Assembly (NCBI GenBank): GCA_902795345.1
Contig: CADBKO010000023.1
Span: forward strand, 1 to 41,249
Source of the DNA: Oscillospiraceae bacterium
GTDB lineage: Bacteria > Bacillota > Clostridia > Oscillospirales > Oscillospiraceae
Length of the DNA stretch: 41,249 nucleotides
Direction of reading: 5' to 3'
This document shows positions 23,715-31,687 of this stretch, piece after piece (position 1 is the first letter of the stretch; each line of letters opens with the position of its first letter). Below the pieces are notes generated by a model. The model made no database searches and was not told the origin of the DNA. It saw only the letters and a list, made by a program, of their open reading frames with translations. The position numbers were made by a program, and so were the translations under genes.

Positions 23715-24748
23715 GCGGCGCCTTTCCCTGGAAGCTGGACAGCATCGTCTGGGAGCTGACCCTGCGCTGCTGCTTCCGCTGCGCCTACTGCGGCAGCCGG
23801 GCCGGGGAGGCCAGAGAAAACGAGCTGACCACCGCGGAATGTCTGGATGTGGCATCGCAGCTGGCCGAGCTGGGCTGCCGCCGGGTGAACCTGCTGGGGG
23901 GCGAAGTATTCCTGCGGCCCGACTGGCGGGAGATCACCGCCGCCCTGACGGGCCGGGGCATGAAGGTCTGCATCATCACCAGCGGCTTCGTGCTGACCGG
24001 GGAGATCCTGGCGGAGCTGGAAAAGCTGAAGATCGAATCCGTGGCGGTGAGCCTGGACGGGCCGGAGCGGGTGCACGACGCCGGCCGCCGGGAGGGGAGC
24101 TACCGCCGGGCCCTGGCGGCCATCCGGGCCCTGACGGACAAGGGCATCCCCACCTCCGTCATTTCCGCCCTGCGGGCGGACAACGCGCCCTTGCTGCCGG
24201 AGTTTTACGAGACCCTCAAGGCTTATCCCATCTTCGCCTGGCAGCTCCAGGCCTGCTCCCCCATGGGCAACGCGGGGGCGGGGGGGCTGGACACCCGCTT
24301 CGATCCCCTGGAGGTGCTGCGCTTCGCGGCTTCGGAAGCGCCGAAGGCCCCCTTCACCATCCTCGTGGCGGACAACATCGGCTACTTCACCCCGGAGGAG
24401 ACCTCCATTCGGGGCGGGCAGGGCCTCTGCTTCGGGGGATGCAGCGCCGGGCTCACCACCCTGGGCATCGACAGCGTGGGCAATGTGCGGGGCTGCGAGA
24501 GCCTCTATGACGAGCGATTCATCGAAGGGAACCTGCGCCAAAGAAGCTTGCGGGAGATCTGGGAGGATGAAAACGCCTTCCGCTACAACCGTGATTTCGA
24601 GCCCAGGCTCCTGACGGGCAAGTGCGCGCGCTGCGAGCTGGGAGAATACTGCGGCGGCGGCTGCCGCAGCTACAACTATTTTGCCGGGGGGAAGCTCTAT
24701 GAGAGCCCCCTCTGTCCCCGGCAGCCGGAGGAGGGTGCGGGCCTATGA
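23711..24748 (+). CDS. Radical SAM/SPASM peptide-maturase-like enzyme
   Basis: A 345-residue enzyme. The S-adenosylmethionine cluster motif is C20-x3-C24-x2-C27, followed by a GGE motif at 63-65 (NLLGGEVFLRPDW) and a TIM-barrel pattern (VAVSLDGPERVHD). The C-terminal half has SPASM-type cysteines at 240, 244, 262, 305, 308, 314, 318 and 335 (C-x2-C-x5-C-x3-C then a last Cys), the signature of auxiliary iron-sulfur clusters in RiPP maturases such as those that crosslink or epimerise peptide residues. It overlaps both neighbours by ATGA, so translation is coupled to the YAGPE precursor before it and the SLOG gene after it. The most likely substrate is the YAGPE protein; the chemistry cannot be read from sequence. 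Confidence 0.88.
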   Translation: MSGAFPWKLDSIVWELTLRCCFRCAYCGSRAGEARENELTTAECLDVASQLAELGCRRVNLLGGEVFLRPDWREITAALTGRGMKVCIITSGFVLTGEILAELEKLKIESVAVSLDGPERVHDAGRREGSYRRALAAIRALTDKGIPTSVISALRADNAPLLPEFYETLKAYPIFAWQLQACSPMGNAGAGGLDTRFDPLEVLRFAASEAPKAPFTILVADNIGYFTPEETSIRGGQGLCFGGCSAGLTTLGIDSVGNVRGCESLYDERFIEGNLRQRSLREIWEDENAFRYNRDFEPRLLTGKCARCELGEYCGGGCRSYNYFAGGKLYESPLCPRQPEEGAGL

Positions 24749-26340
24749 CGGATCCCGGGCGCATCCCCGTGGTGGTGGGGGTCAGCGGCCACCGGGCCCT
24801 GCGCCCCCAGGACAGGGAGACCCTGCTGGAGGCAGTGAAGCGGGAGCTTACGTATCTGCAGGCGCAGGTGCCCCATTCGCCGCTGCTCCTGCTCACCAGC
24901 CTGGCGGAAGGAGCCGACCTCCTCTGCGCCGACGCCGCCCGGGAACTGGGCGTCTCCGTCGCCGTGGCCCTGCCCATGGAGGCGGAAGCCTATACCGCCG
25001 CCTTCTCCCCGGAGGACAAGCGGCGCTTCCAGGCCCATTGCCGCTCGGCGCAGACGGTTTTCGTCGTGCCCCCTTCGGAGGAAGCGCCGGAGACGCCGGA
25101 CAGCAGCTGGCTCTACCGGCAGGCGGGCATCTATATCTCCCTCCACAGCCATCTCCTCCTGGCCCTTTGGGACGGCGGTCCCGCCAAGGAACAGGGCTGC
25201 GGCACGGCGGAGGCGGTGTCCTTCTCACTGGGCGGGGCTTACCGGCCCCGGCGGGGGATGCCCCTGCGCAGCGCGGAGAATACGGCGGTGCTCCATATCT
25301 GGGCTCCCCGGGCTTCCGGAGGCGGCCGGGCGGGGGAGACCCGGCTGCTGGGCAACGAAGAAGCCTTCCTGGAGACCCTGCGGAAGACCGACGAGCTGAA
25401 CCGCCTGGCCCCGGAGACGGAGCCCCAGGGCGGCCTGCTGCCGGAAGGGCCGGAGGGGGACGGTCTGCTGGCCGGGCTGGAGGCAGTTTACCATGTGTCG
25501 GACGCGCTCAGCCTCCGCTGTGCGAAGAAATACCGCCGGATATTGGGCCTGCTGGCTGCGGCCAGCACCGCCGTGACCGCCGGGTTCCTCCTCTATGACG
25601 AGGCGGGGCTTAGCTGGATGCTGCTGCTCTGCGGCGCCATGCTCCTCTTTGCCCTGTTCTGCCGCCGCTGGGCGGTCCGCTCGGACTGTCACCGGGGCTA
25701 CATCGAATACCGGGTGCTGGCGGAGAGCCTGCGCACCCAGGCCTTCCTCCGTTATGCGGGCAGCGAGCAGGAGGCGCCGGAGCTTTTTCCCCGGACCCAG
25801 CGGGAGGAATGTCCCTGGGTGCTGGCCGCTCTCTGCGCCCTGACGGTGGGCCCGCCCCCCGCGCGGCAGCGGGATATCCGGGTTTGCTGGGCGGAAGGGC
25901 AGCGGGATTACCACGAGCAGGCGGAGAAAAGGACCCACCGCGCCATGCTGCGCAGCGATCTCGTCGTCCGTGCGGCCCTCTGCGCCAGCGTCGCCCTCTA
26001 TGTGCTGGCGCTGCTGTTCGAGGCCTTTTTCGGCGGGCTTTTCCTGCCCCCCGCCGCAGCGCCTTCGCTCATCGAGCTTTGGCGCACCCTGCTGAAGGTG
26101 GCCCTGGGCCTGCTCAGCGCCTCCACCATCTTCATCGCCAACTACTATGGCAAACAGTCCCTGTCCCGCGTGATCTCTGACCACGGGAAGATGAAACGCT
26201 TTTATGCCGAGGTAGCCGGGCAGCTGGAACGCTTCGGCCAGTCGGAGGAGCTGCTGCGGACTCTGGCTGCGGAAGAGCTTGTGGAAAACGGCAACTGGTG
26301 CTCCTATCAGCGGGACAATACCCCGGACATCAGCCTTTGA
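24745..26340 (+). CDS. SLOG-type N-terminal domain with C-terminal membrane helices
   Basis: A 531-residue protein. Residues 8-110 show a SLOG/LOG-like nucleotide-binding fold: VVVGVSGHRALRPQD, LLLLTSLAEGADLLCADAARELGVSVAVALPMEAEAY, then FVVPPSEE. Two membrane-helix pairs follow at about 265-307 (ILGLLAAASTAVTAGFLLY, WMLLLCGAMLLFALF) and 408-470 (ALCASVALYVLALLFEAFF, LLKVALGLLSASTIFIANYY). The ends match SLOG/4-TM conflict proteins (EYRVLAESLRTQAFLRYAG; FYAEVAGQLERFG, ELVENGNWCSYQRD). In SLOG-containing defence proteins the domain binds an NAD-derived ligand and the membrane part is a killing effector. Start overlaps the maturase stop. Confidence 0.78.
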   Translation: MTDPGRIPVVVGVSGHRALRPQDRETLLEAVKRELTYLQAQVPHSPLLLLTSLAEGADLLCADAARELGVSVAVALPMEAEAYTAAFSPEDKRRFQAHCRSAQTVFVVPPSEEAPETPDSSWLYRQAGIYISLHSHLLLALWDGGPAKEQGCGTAEAVSFSLGGAYRPRRGMPLRSAENTAVLHIWAPRASGGGRAGETRLLGNEEAFLETLRKTDELNRLAPETEPQGGLLPEGPEGDGLLAGLEAVYHVSDALSLRCAKKYRRILGLLAAASTAVTAGFLLYDEAGLSWMLLLCGAMLLFALFCRRWAVRSDCHRGYIEYRVLAESLRTQAFLRYAGSEQEAPELFPRTQREECPWVLAALCALTVGPPPARQRDIRVCWAEGQRDYHEQAEKRTHRAMLRSDLVVRAALCASVALYVLALLFEAFFGGLFLPPAAAPSLIELWRTLLKVALGLLSASTIFIANYYGKQSLSRVISDHGKMKRFYAEVAGQLERFGQSEELLRTLAAEELVENGNWCSYQRDNTPDISL

Positions 26341-26356
26341 AACGGAGGGGACAGAA

Positions 26357-27328
26357 ATGATACAGAGCTTGAATTTCCCCCTTTCCCAGTATTGCATCCG
26401 GCCCTACGGGAGCTGGGAAGCCCTGGGAAAGACAGTAAAGGCCCTGGGCCTGGACGGCCTGGAGGTCATCGCAGACCCGGATGATCTGGCGGCGGATGTC
26501 CCCCTGGACCTGGTGGCGGGGTATCATCTGACCTTTTACCCCGACTGGGTGGATTTCTGGCGGCAGGATGAAAAGGCCCTGCTGGGGAAGTTCCACTGCT
26601 GGGAGGAGGTGGAGAAGATCTACCGGGGCCGCCGGCCCGAAGACCTGATGGCCCAGTTCCGGGAGGACCTGGCCCTGGCGCAGCGGCTGAAAGCCCCTTA
26701 TCTGGTCTTCCACGTGTCGGACGTCTCCCTGGAGGAGGGGTATACCTACCGCTGGCTCCACTCGGACCGGGAGGTGCTGGACGCCGCCATCGACTTTGCT
26801 AACCAGCTGCTGAAGGGCGTGGAGCCTACCTTCGATTTCCTGGTGGAGAATCAGTGGTGGCCGGGCTTCACCTTCACCGAGCCGGAAAAGACGGAATACC
26901 TCCTGAAAAACATCGACTATCCCCGGGTGGGGATCATGCTGGATACCGGCCACCTCATGAGCACCAACCAGCGCATCAGAAGCCAGAAGCAGGGGATCGC
27001 CTACATCCTGGAGATGATCGAAAAGCACGGCTCCCTGGCGGAGCGGATCCAGGGGCTCCATTTCCACCAGAGCCTCAGCGGGGCCTACTGCCGGAAGAAC
27101 GTGGGGGAGGTGCCCCCGGATTTCCCGGAGGAATACTTTGCGGCCTTCGCCGTGTCCTACGGCCATATCCAGCAGATCGACCGGCACCGCCCCTGGACGG
27201 AGCCTCTCTGCGCCGCCATCATCCACCGGGCCGCGCCGAAATACCTGACCCATGAGCTTTCCTCCGGCTATCCCGGCGGCCAGCTGGGAGCCGTGAAGCG
27301 GCAGCTCGCCACCCTGCGGCGGCGGTAA
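26357..27328 (+). CDS. Xylose-isomerase-like TIM-barrel enzyme
   Basis: A 323-residue protein of the sugar-phosphate isomerase/epimerase - endonuclease IV-like fold. Metal ligands expected in this fold are visible: Glu164 (VENQWW), Asp196 and His199 (MLDTGH), His235/His237 (GLHFHQS), Asp275/His277 (IDRHRPW) and Glu300 (THELSSG). YHLTFYPDWVDFW near residue 56 is a conserved early strand. GGAGGGGACAGAA precedes ATG 26357, 16 bases after the SLOG gene; the opening at 26279 overlaps that gene. MbnB and TglH, which modify RiPP peptides, share this fold class, so it may be a second maturase; alternatively it is a sugar enzyme. Confidence 0.75.
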   Translation: MIQSLNFPLSQYCIRPYGSWEALGKTVKALGLDGLEVIADPDDLAADVPLDLVAGYHLTFYPDWVDFWRQDEKALLGKFHCWEEVEKIYRGRRPEDLMAQFREDLALAQRLKAPYLVFHVSDVSLEEGYTYRWLHSDREVLDAAIDFANQLLKGVEPTFDFLVENQWWPGFTFTEPEKTEYLLKNIDYPRVGIMLDTGHLMSTNQRIRSQKQGIAYILEMIEKHGSLAERIQGLHFHQSLSGAYCRKNVGEVPPDFPEEYFAAFAVSYGHIQQIDRHRPWTEPLCAAIIHRAAPKYLTHELSSGYPGGQLGAVKRQLATLRRR

Positions 27329-27346
27329 AAAGAGGAAAAATGCCCC

Positions 27347-27386
27347 AAGCCCCATGCAGCTGTTGACAGACGGTTGCATGGGGCTT
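27347..27386 (+). terminator. Hairpin AAGCCCCATGCA / TGCATGGGGCTT after the operon
   Basis: Perfect 12-base arms (27347-27358, 27375-27386) 18 bases after the TIM-barrel gene. The plus-strand tail is only weakly T-rich, while the minus strand has TTTTT, so it may act in both directions. Confidence 0.55.
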
Positions 27387-27615
27387 AACTGATTGGAAAA
27401 CACGCGTCCCCTCCGGGGGGATAGAGAAAAACCGTGGATCTCAGCCGGAAAATGGGGCAAACTGCCATTTATAATGATTCATTACTGTTAGGGCAGGCCG
27501 GATATTATTGCAATTTGCCAATTAGTGGCACCAAACGCGCGTCTTTCCTGTAAAAGCCGACGAAATCCATGGCTAACCTTGCTTTTCATAATAGCTGGTG
27601 ATATGATTACCGCGA
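27387..27615. other. AT-richer gap, no gene recognised
   Basis: This stretch has lower GC than the genes on both sides. A plus-strand frame opening at GTG 27525 and a minus-strand frame at 27488-27691 are both unsupported by a ribosome site or a family match. The only signal I can support is the promoter at 27579-27607. Confidence 0.5.
27579..27607 (+). promoter_or_regulatory. Promoter TTGCTT-17-TATGAT before the riboswitch
   Basis: TTGCTT (27579-27584), a 17-base spacer and TATGAT (27602-27607). The start point would be near 27614, just before the predicted riboswitch. Confidence 0.5.
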
Positions 27616-27837
27616 AAATACCCATATGGATACTCCTTCTCCTGCCTTCGATGGCGACGTGGAAACGGGTAAGAACCGACGCGACCGGCACTGTGCGGCT
27701 TTTCTGGCCAAGTCAGATACACGGGGGAGGGAGGCTCGCTATTCGAGTTCAGTAGCCGAGGCAGCGTTCAAATGCATGTTTATGCATTTGGTCGCCTTCG
27801 CGCCTGTCTCGACCCATCGAGACGGGCACTTTTCTTT
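27616..27837 (+). promoter_or_regulatory. Predicted cobalamin riboswitch with terminator expression platform
   Basis: Conserved pieces of the cobalamin riboswitch appear in order on the plus strand: ACGGGTAAGAACCGACGCGA (27665-27684), CCGGCACTGTG (27685-27695, resembling the CGCNACTGT box) and AAGTCAGATACACGGG (27710-27725, the B12-box position). A hairpin AAATGCAT/ATGCATTT follows at 27770-27789, then an intrinsic terminator GCCTGTCTCGA/TCGAGACGGGC (27802-27827) running into TTTTCTTT. This suggests that corrinoid binding closes expression of the downstream DUF2292 gene and perhaps the ABC transporter. The 5' stems were not folded, so the edges are approximate. Confidence 0.65.
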
Positions 27838-27848
27838 GAGGGAACAGC

Positions 27849-28004
27849 ATGCAGCAGGAAACAAAAGAAAAAGTCCAGCTTTCGGAGAAGGAAGAGAAGC
27901 TGATCCGCCTGATCCGGGAAATGGGATTCGGTGAACTGCGCCTCTTTGTCGCAGACAGCCAGCCGGTCCGGCTGGAGGAAGTGCGAAAGAGCATCAAGCT
28001 CTGA
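27849..28004 (+). CDS. DUF2292 (YezD-like) small protein
   Basis: A 51-residue protein: SEKEEKLIRLIREMGFGEL, then RLFVADSQPVRLEEVRKSIKL, the DUF2292 pattern (charged helix, G-x-L, a short beta pair ending KSIKL). The function is unknown; family members often sit near sulfur or metal uptake genes. GAGGGAAC before the ATG acts as ribosome site, directly after the riboswitch terminator. A strong terminator follows at 28055, so it may be transcribed alone or with partial readthrough into the ABC genes. Confidence 0.75.
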   Translation: MQQETKEKVQLSEKEEKLIRLIREMGFGELRLFVADSQPVRLEEVRKSIKL

Positions 28005-28054
28005 CGCCCCATCCCTTGCCATAACCGAATAACGTCGTCCGACTGAACAACAGC

Positions 28055-28105
28055 AGGGCATATCCTCTCTCCCTTTGCGGGGGAGGGGTATGCTCTGTTT
28101 TTGTT
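28055..28105 (+). terminator. Terminator between DUF2292 and the ABC operon
   Basis: AGGGCATATCC...CTCCC pairs with GGGGAGGGGTATGCTCT around TTTGC, then GTTTTTGTTTT follows. It ends the small gene 50 bases past its stop. Confidence 0.7.
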
Positions 28106-28179
28106 TTCCGGCCCCGCGGGGAAAGCGCCGCCGGAGATCCCATATATCCAAATCTATCCAGAAAAGGAGATACCAAAGC

Positions 28180-29817
28180 ATGAAGAAACTCGTCTGCGTC
28201 CTCCTGCTCCTTTGCCTCTGCCTGTCCCTGGCGGCCTGCAGCGGCGGCACGAAGGGCGGCACCACCACCCCCACCAACGCGCCTTCCGGCGGGAATCAGC
28301 CCTCCGGCGGCGGCAGCACCCCCACCAACGCCCCTTCCGGCGGCAATGAGCAGCCCGCGGAGGACCCCATGGCCAGCACCCTTGTGATCGGCGCCAGCGA
28401 CGATTTCACCAACGAAGGCAAAAACCTGATCTATGATATGCTGTTGTTCCGCATCGACAGCTACAGCGCCTCCGATTATGTGGTCTCCAGCACGCACAAT
28501 GACAACTATACCGAATTCACCCTGAAGGTCACCCCCGGCGTCAAGTTCACCGACGGCACGCCCGTGACCGCGGACATCATCAAGTATACCATCGAATCCC
28601 AGCTGAATACCGCCCCCAACGGCTTCGCCGGCCTCATCGAAGCCCTGGAGGTGAAGGACGACTCCACCCTGGTGATGAAGCTCACCGCCCCCTATATGAA
28701 CACGGAATATGACCTGACCTATTTCTTCGTAGTGAAGCCCGGCGAGATCAGCGAAGAAGGCAACTTCGTGGAGTGGGTGGGCACCGGCCCCTACATCCTC
28801 ACGGAGCATCAGCAGGATGTGCGCGCCGAATTCACCCGGAACGAGGACTATTGGAACCCCGCCAAGAAAGGCGCGCCGAAGACCGTCATCTGGAAGGTGC
28901 TCCCCGACGAAACCACCCGCGTCATGGCCCTGGAGAAGAAGGAAGTGGACATCCTGGGCCTCGGCAGCCATGCCGCCTCCCAGCTTTCCAACGCCAACCT
29001 GAAGGACATCGAGAACAAGGGCGAGCTGAAGATCATGGTGCGCAACGGCACCAGCCCCGCGACCTATATGTATAACTATGTGGAAGGCCCCATGACCGAC
29101 ATCGAGCTGCGCAAGGCCGTTACCTACGCCATTGACCGGCAGAACATGGTGGACGTCCTGACCCTGGGCTACGGCCGCCCCATGGGCACCTTCCTGGGCC
29201 CGGAGGACAAGTATTCCAACCGCAACGGCGAGGAATACACCTATGATCCCGAAATGGCCAAGAAGATCCTGGCCGACGCGGGCTACAAGGATACCAACGG
29301 CAACGGCATCGTGGAAAAGAACGGCGACGGCAAGGACATCGTCCTCCAGTTCGTCACCATGTCCAGCGACACCTACCGCACCATCGGCGTCCTCTTCGGG
29401 GAATACCTGAAGGCCGTGGGTATCGGCATGGAGGTCAATTCCCTGGAGCGCAACGCATTCCTGGAGCGCACCAATTCCGGCGATATGGATATCTGCATGT
29501 GCCATCCCTGGACCACCGCCATCGCCTATTTCAATATGCGCGGCTCCACCAGCGAGTATGATAACTTCGGCCCCGGCTTCGGCGTGAACGACAAGTTCCC
29601 CGAATACCTCCAGACTGTCCTCACCTCCACCAGCGAGGAGGAGATCCAGGCCACCTTCGATAAGATCTGGGCGGATATTTACGCCGCCTATGTGGCCACT
29701 CCCCTCTATGCCAGCGTGAGCACCTATGTGCATACCGACGAGGTCTCCGGCTTTATCTGGACCAGGGGCACCCAGAATCTGATCGATCTCTCCGAGGTGG
29801 TCATCAACCGCAAGTAA
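28180..29817 (+). CDS. ABC importer substrate-binding lipoprotein (nickel/peptide type)
   Basis: A 545-residue exported lipoprotein of the peptide/nickel/opine binding family (SBP_bac_5). The signal has a lipobox LAAC with Cys20, followed by a Gly/Thr/Pro/Asn linker containing a duplicated TPTNAPSGGN. The binding-protein core includes YTEFTLKVTPGVKFTDGTPVTADIIKYTIE, GTGPYIL, RNEDYWNP and FDKIWADIYAAYVATPLYA. AAAGGAGAT precedes ATG 28180. It leads a five-gene importer operon. With a cobalamin riboswitch upstream, cobalt, nickel or a metal chelate is a more likely cargo than peptides, but this rests on context. Confidence 0.85.
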   Translation: MKKLVCVLLLLCLCLSLAACSGGTKGGTTTPTNAPSGGNQPSGGGSTPTNAPSGGNEQPAEDPMASTLVIGASDDFTNEGKNLIYDMLLFRIDSYSASDYVVSSTHNDNYTEFTLKVTPGVKFTDGTPVTADIIKYTIESQLNTAPNGFAGLIEALEVKDDSTLVMKLTAPYMNTEYDLTYFFVVKPGEISEEGNFVEWVGTGPYILTEHQQDVRAEFTRNEDYWNPAKKGAPKTVIWKVLPDETTRVMALEKKEVDILGLGSHAASQLSNANLKDIENKGELKIMVRNGTSPATYMYNYVEGPMTDIELRKAVTYAIDRQNMVDVLTLGYGRPMGTFLGPEDKYSNRNGEEYTYDPEMAKKILADAGYKDTNGNGIVEKNGDGKDIVLQFVTMSSDTYRTIGVLFGEYLKAVGIGMEVNSLERNAFLERTNSGDMDICMCHPWTTAIAYFNMRGSTSEYDNFGPGFGVNDKFPEYLQTVLTSTSEEEIQATFDKIWADIYAAYVATPLYASVSTYVHTDEVSGFIWTRGTQNLIDLSEVVINRK

Positions 29818-29837
29818 GCTCCCGGAAGAATCTGTGG

Positions 29838-29895
29838 TGGTCAGGGGCAAAAGCCCCTGACCATCTTATAAGACAGCGGCGGGGCATCCCCGCCG
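29838..29895 (+). promoter_or_regulatory. Two hairpins between binding protein and permease
   Basis: TGGTCAGGGGC-AAAA-GCCCCTGACCA (29838-29863) is a perfect 11-base stem with an A/T tail. A second stem GCGGCGGGG/CCCCGCCGC around AT lies right before the GGAGG of the permease. Such stems usually raise the level of binding-protein mRNA relative to the membrane genes. Confidence 0.6.
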
Positions 29896-29908
29896 CCGGA
29901 GGATCGCA

Positions 29909-30862
29909 ATGAAAGCACTCCCTGTCATCAAGAAAACGGCCGTCGCCATTCTGACGGCACTTTTCGTATCCTTTCTCACCTACGGCCTGCTGTATATCTC
30001 CCCCGGCGACCCCGCGGAGCTGCTGCTGACGGAAAAGATGGGCTCCATGGGCGTACAGAAGGAAGTGGTACAGCGGTATGCGGAGCAGCTGGGCCTGAAC
30101 AAAGGGTTCCTTGCCATGTATAAGGACTGGTTCGTGGACATGCTCCACGGGGATCTGGGCACCTCCTACAAGACCGGCAATCCCGTCCTGTCGGATTTTC
30201 TTTCCCGCCTGGGCTGCTCGGCGCAGCTGGCGCTCCTCTCCACCTCCATTTCCCTGGTGCTGGGGGTGGGCCTGGGCCTTCTGTCGGCGCGGAAGCGGAA
30301 TGGCGTCATCGACCGGGTGACCCGGTTTTTCAGCGCCATCAGCCTTTCCGTCCCTTCTTTCTGGCTGGCCATCCTCTTCCTGTGGGTCTTCGCCATGAAG
30401 CTGGGCTGGTTCCCCATCGCGGATTATCAGGGGATCAAAAGCCTCATCCTGCCCGCCGTGGTCATGGGGGTCACCGGCTGCGCCTCCCTCATCCGGGTCA
30501 CCCGCTCCGGTGTCCTGGACAATCTCAGCGAGGGCTATGTGGTCACCGCCCGGGCCCGTGGCCTCAATGACCGCCAGGTTTTCGTCGGCCATATCCTGAA
30601 AAATGTCCTGCTGCCCGTGGTCACCATGGTGACCTCCAACCTCATCGCCCATGTGGGGGGCAGCGTCATCATCGAAAATATCTTCAGCCTGCCCGGCGTG
30701 GGGAATTTCCTGCTGCGGGCCCTGCGGTCGAAGGATTTCCCGGTGATCCTGGGCTTCGTTTTCCTCATGGGCATGATCGTCGTCGTTCTCACCACCATCG
30801 CGGACCTTCTCTATCTGGCCATCGATCCGCGGGTAAGGCAGGGCATGTATGAAAAGAAATAA
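29909..30862 (+). CDS. ABC importer permease 1 (DppB/NikB type)
   Basis: A 317-residue membrane permease. The N-terminal helix (AVAILTALFVSFLTYGLLYISPGDPAELLL) carries the SPGDPA motif of NikB/DppB. The cytoplasmic loop contains VVTARARGLNDRQVFVGHILKNVLLPVVT, the EAA loop that contacts the ATPases, and the protein ends in two more helices. GGAGG precedes the ATG. The next permease overlaps it by 14 bases. Confidence 0.88.
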   Translation: MKALPVIKKTAVAILTALFVSFLTYGLLYISPGDPAELLLTEKMGSMGVQKEVVQRYAEQLGLNKGFLAMYKDWFVDMLHGDLGTSYKTGNPVLSDFLSRLGCSAQLALLSTSISLVLGVGLGLLSARKRNGVIDRVTRFFSAISLSVPSFWLAILFLWVFAMKLGWFPIADYQGIKSLILPAVVMGVTGCASLIRVTRSGVLDNLSEGYVVTARARGLNDRQVFVGHILKNVLLPVVTMVTSNLIAHVGGSVIIENIFSLPGVGNFLLRALRSKDFPVILGFVFLMGMIVVVLTTIADLLYLAIDPRVRQGMYEKK

Positions 30863-31679
30863 AGAAAACCGCTCCCTCATCATCAAATGCGCCGTCCTGG
30901 GGTTCATGCTGCTGCTCATCGTGTTCAGCAAGCTGCTCTTCGGCAAGGGGGACGTGGTGACCACCTCCATCGCCAATATCCCTCCCTGCTGGGCCCACCC
31001 CTTCGGCACGGACAACCTGGGGCGGGACCTGCTGTGCCGCAGCTTCATCGGCCTCCGGCTGAGCCTCCTCATGGCCTTCATCATGCAGGTCATCTGTCTG
31101 GCCCTGGGGGTGACCATCGGCACCGTAGTGGGCTATGCGGGGGGCGTCTTGGATAAGATCTTCGTTTTTTTGCAGAATGTCATCCTCTCCTTCCCCGGCA
31201 CGGTGCTGACCCTGTGCATCATGCTCCTGCTGGGCAACGGCATTTTCAGCATGATCGTGGCCATGACGATTTTCGGCTGGCTGAGCTACGCCCGTCTCAC
31301 CCGCAGCCGGGTCCTTACCCTGCGGGAGGCCAATTTCATCAAGGGGGAGATCGCCATCGGTTCCTCCCTGTTCCGCATCCACCTCTTCCACATCGTGCCC
31401 AATGTGATCCGCACCATCATCCCCATGTTTACCCTGATGATCGGGCATGCTGTGCTGGGCATCGCGGGACTGAGCTTCCTGGGCTTCGGCGTACAGCCTC
31501 CCCATGCGGAGATCGGCCTGATGATCCAGGACGGAATGAACTACATCCGCTCCAACCCCTGGATGTTCATTTTCCCCGGCCTGGTGCTGGCCGTCTATTC
31601 CATCATGTTCAACACCGTGGGCGACGCGCTGCAGGATAAATTCGACCCCCATGACAGCGTCAGCGCCAGCAAGATGTAG
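30849..31679 (+). CDS. ABC importer permease 2 (DppC/NikC type)
   Basis: A 276-residue partner permease. A cytoplasmic N-terminus leads to helix 1 (CAVLGFMLLLIVFSKLLFG), then HPFGTDNLGRDLLCRSFIGLRLSLLM, the diagnostic GTDxLGRD motif of DppC/NikC. The EAA-type loop is REANFIKGEIAIGSSLFRIHLFHIVPNVI. The overlap with permease 1 indicates tight stoichiometry. Two ATPase genes follow. Confidence 0.88.
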   Translation: MKRNKENRSLIIKCAVLGFMLLLIVFSKLLFGKGDVVTTSIANIPPCWAHPFGTDNLGRDLLCRSFIGLRLSLLMAFIMQVICLALGVTIGTVVGYAGGVLDKIFVFLQNVILSFPGTVLTLCIMLLLGNGIFSMIVAMTIFGWLSYARLTRSRVLTLREANFIKGEIAIGSSLFRIHLFHIVPNVIRTIIPMFTLMIGHAVLGIAGLSFLGFGVQPPHAEIGLMIQDGMNYIRSNPWMFIFPGLVLAVYSIMFNTVGDALQDKFDPHDSVSASKM

Positions 31680-31687
31680 GTGATCCT

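Noticed and set aside
27488..27755. Two short opposing frames in the gap before the riboswitch
   Set aside because: Neither has a ribosome site, and the plus frame runs through the predicted riboswitch core.
27994..29850. Open frame of 618 codons on the minus strand
   Set aside because: Antisense shadow of the binding-protein gene in GC-rich DNA; no ribosome site and a His/Gly/Ala-rich translation.
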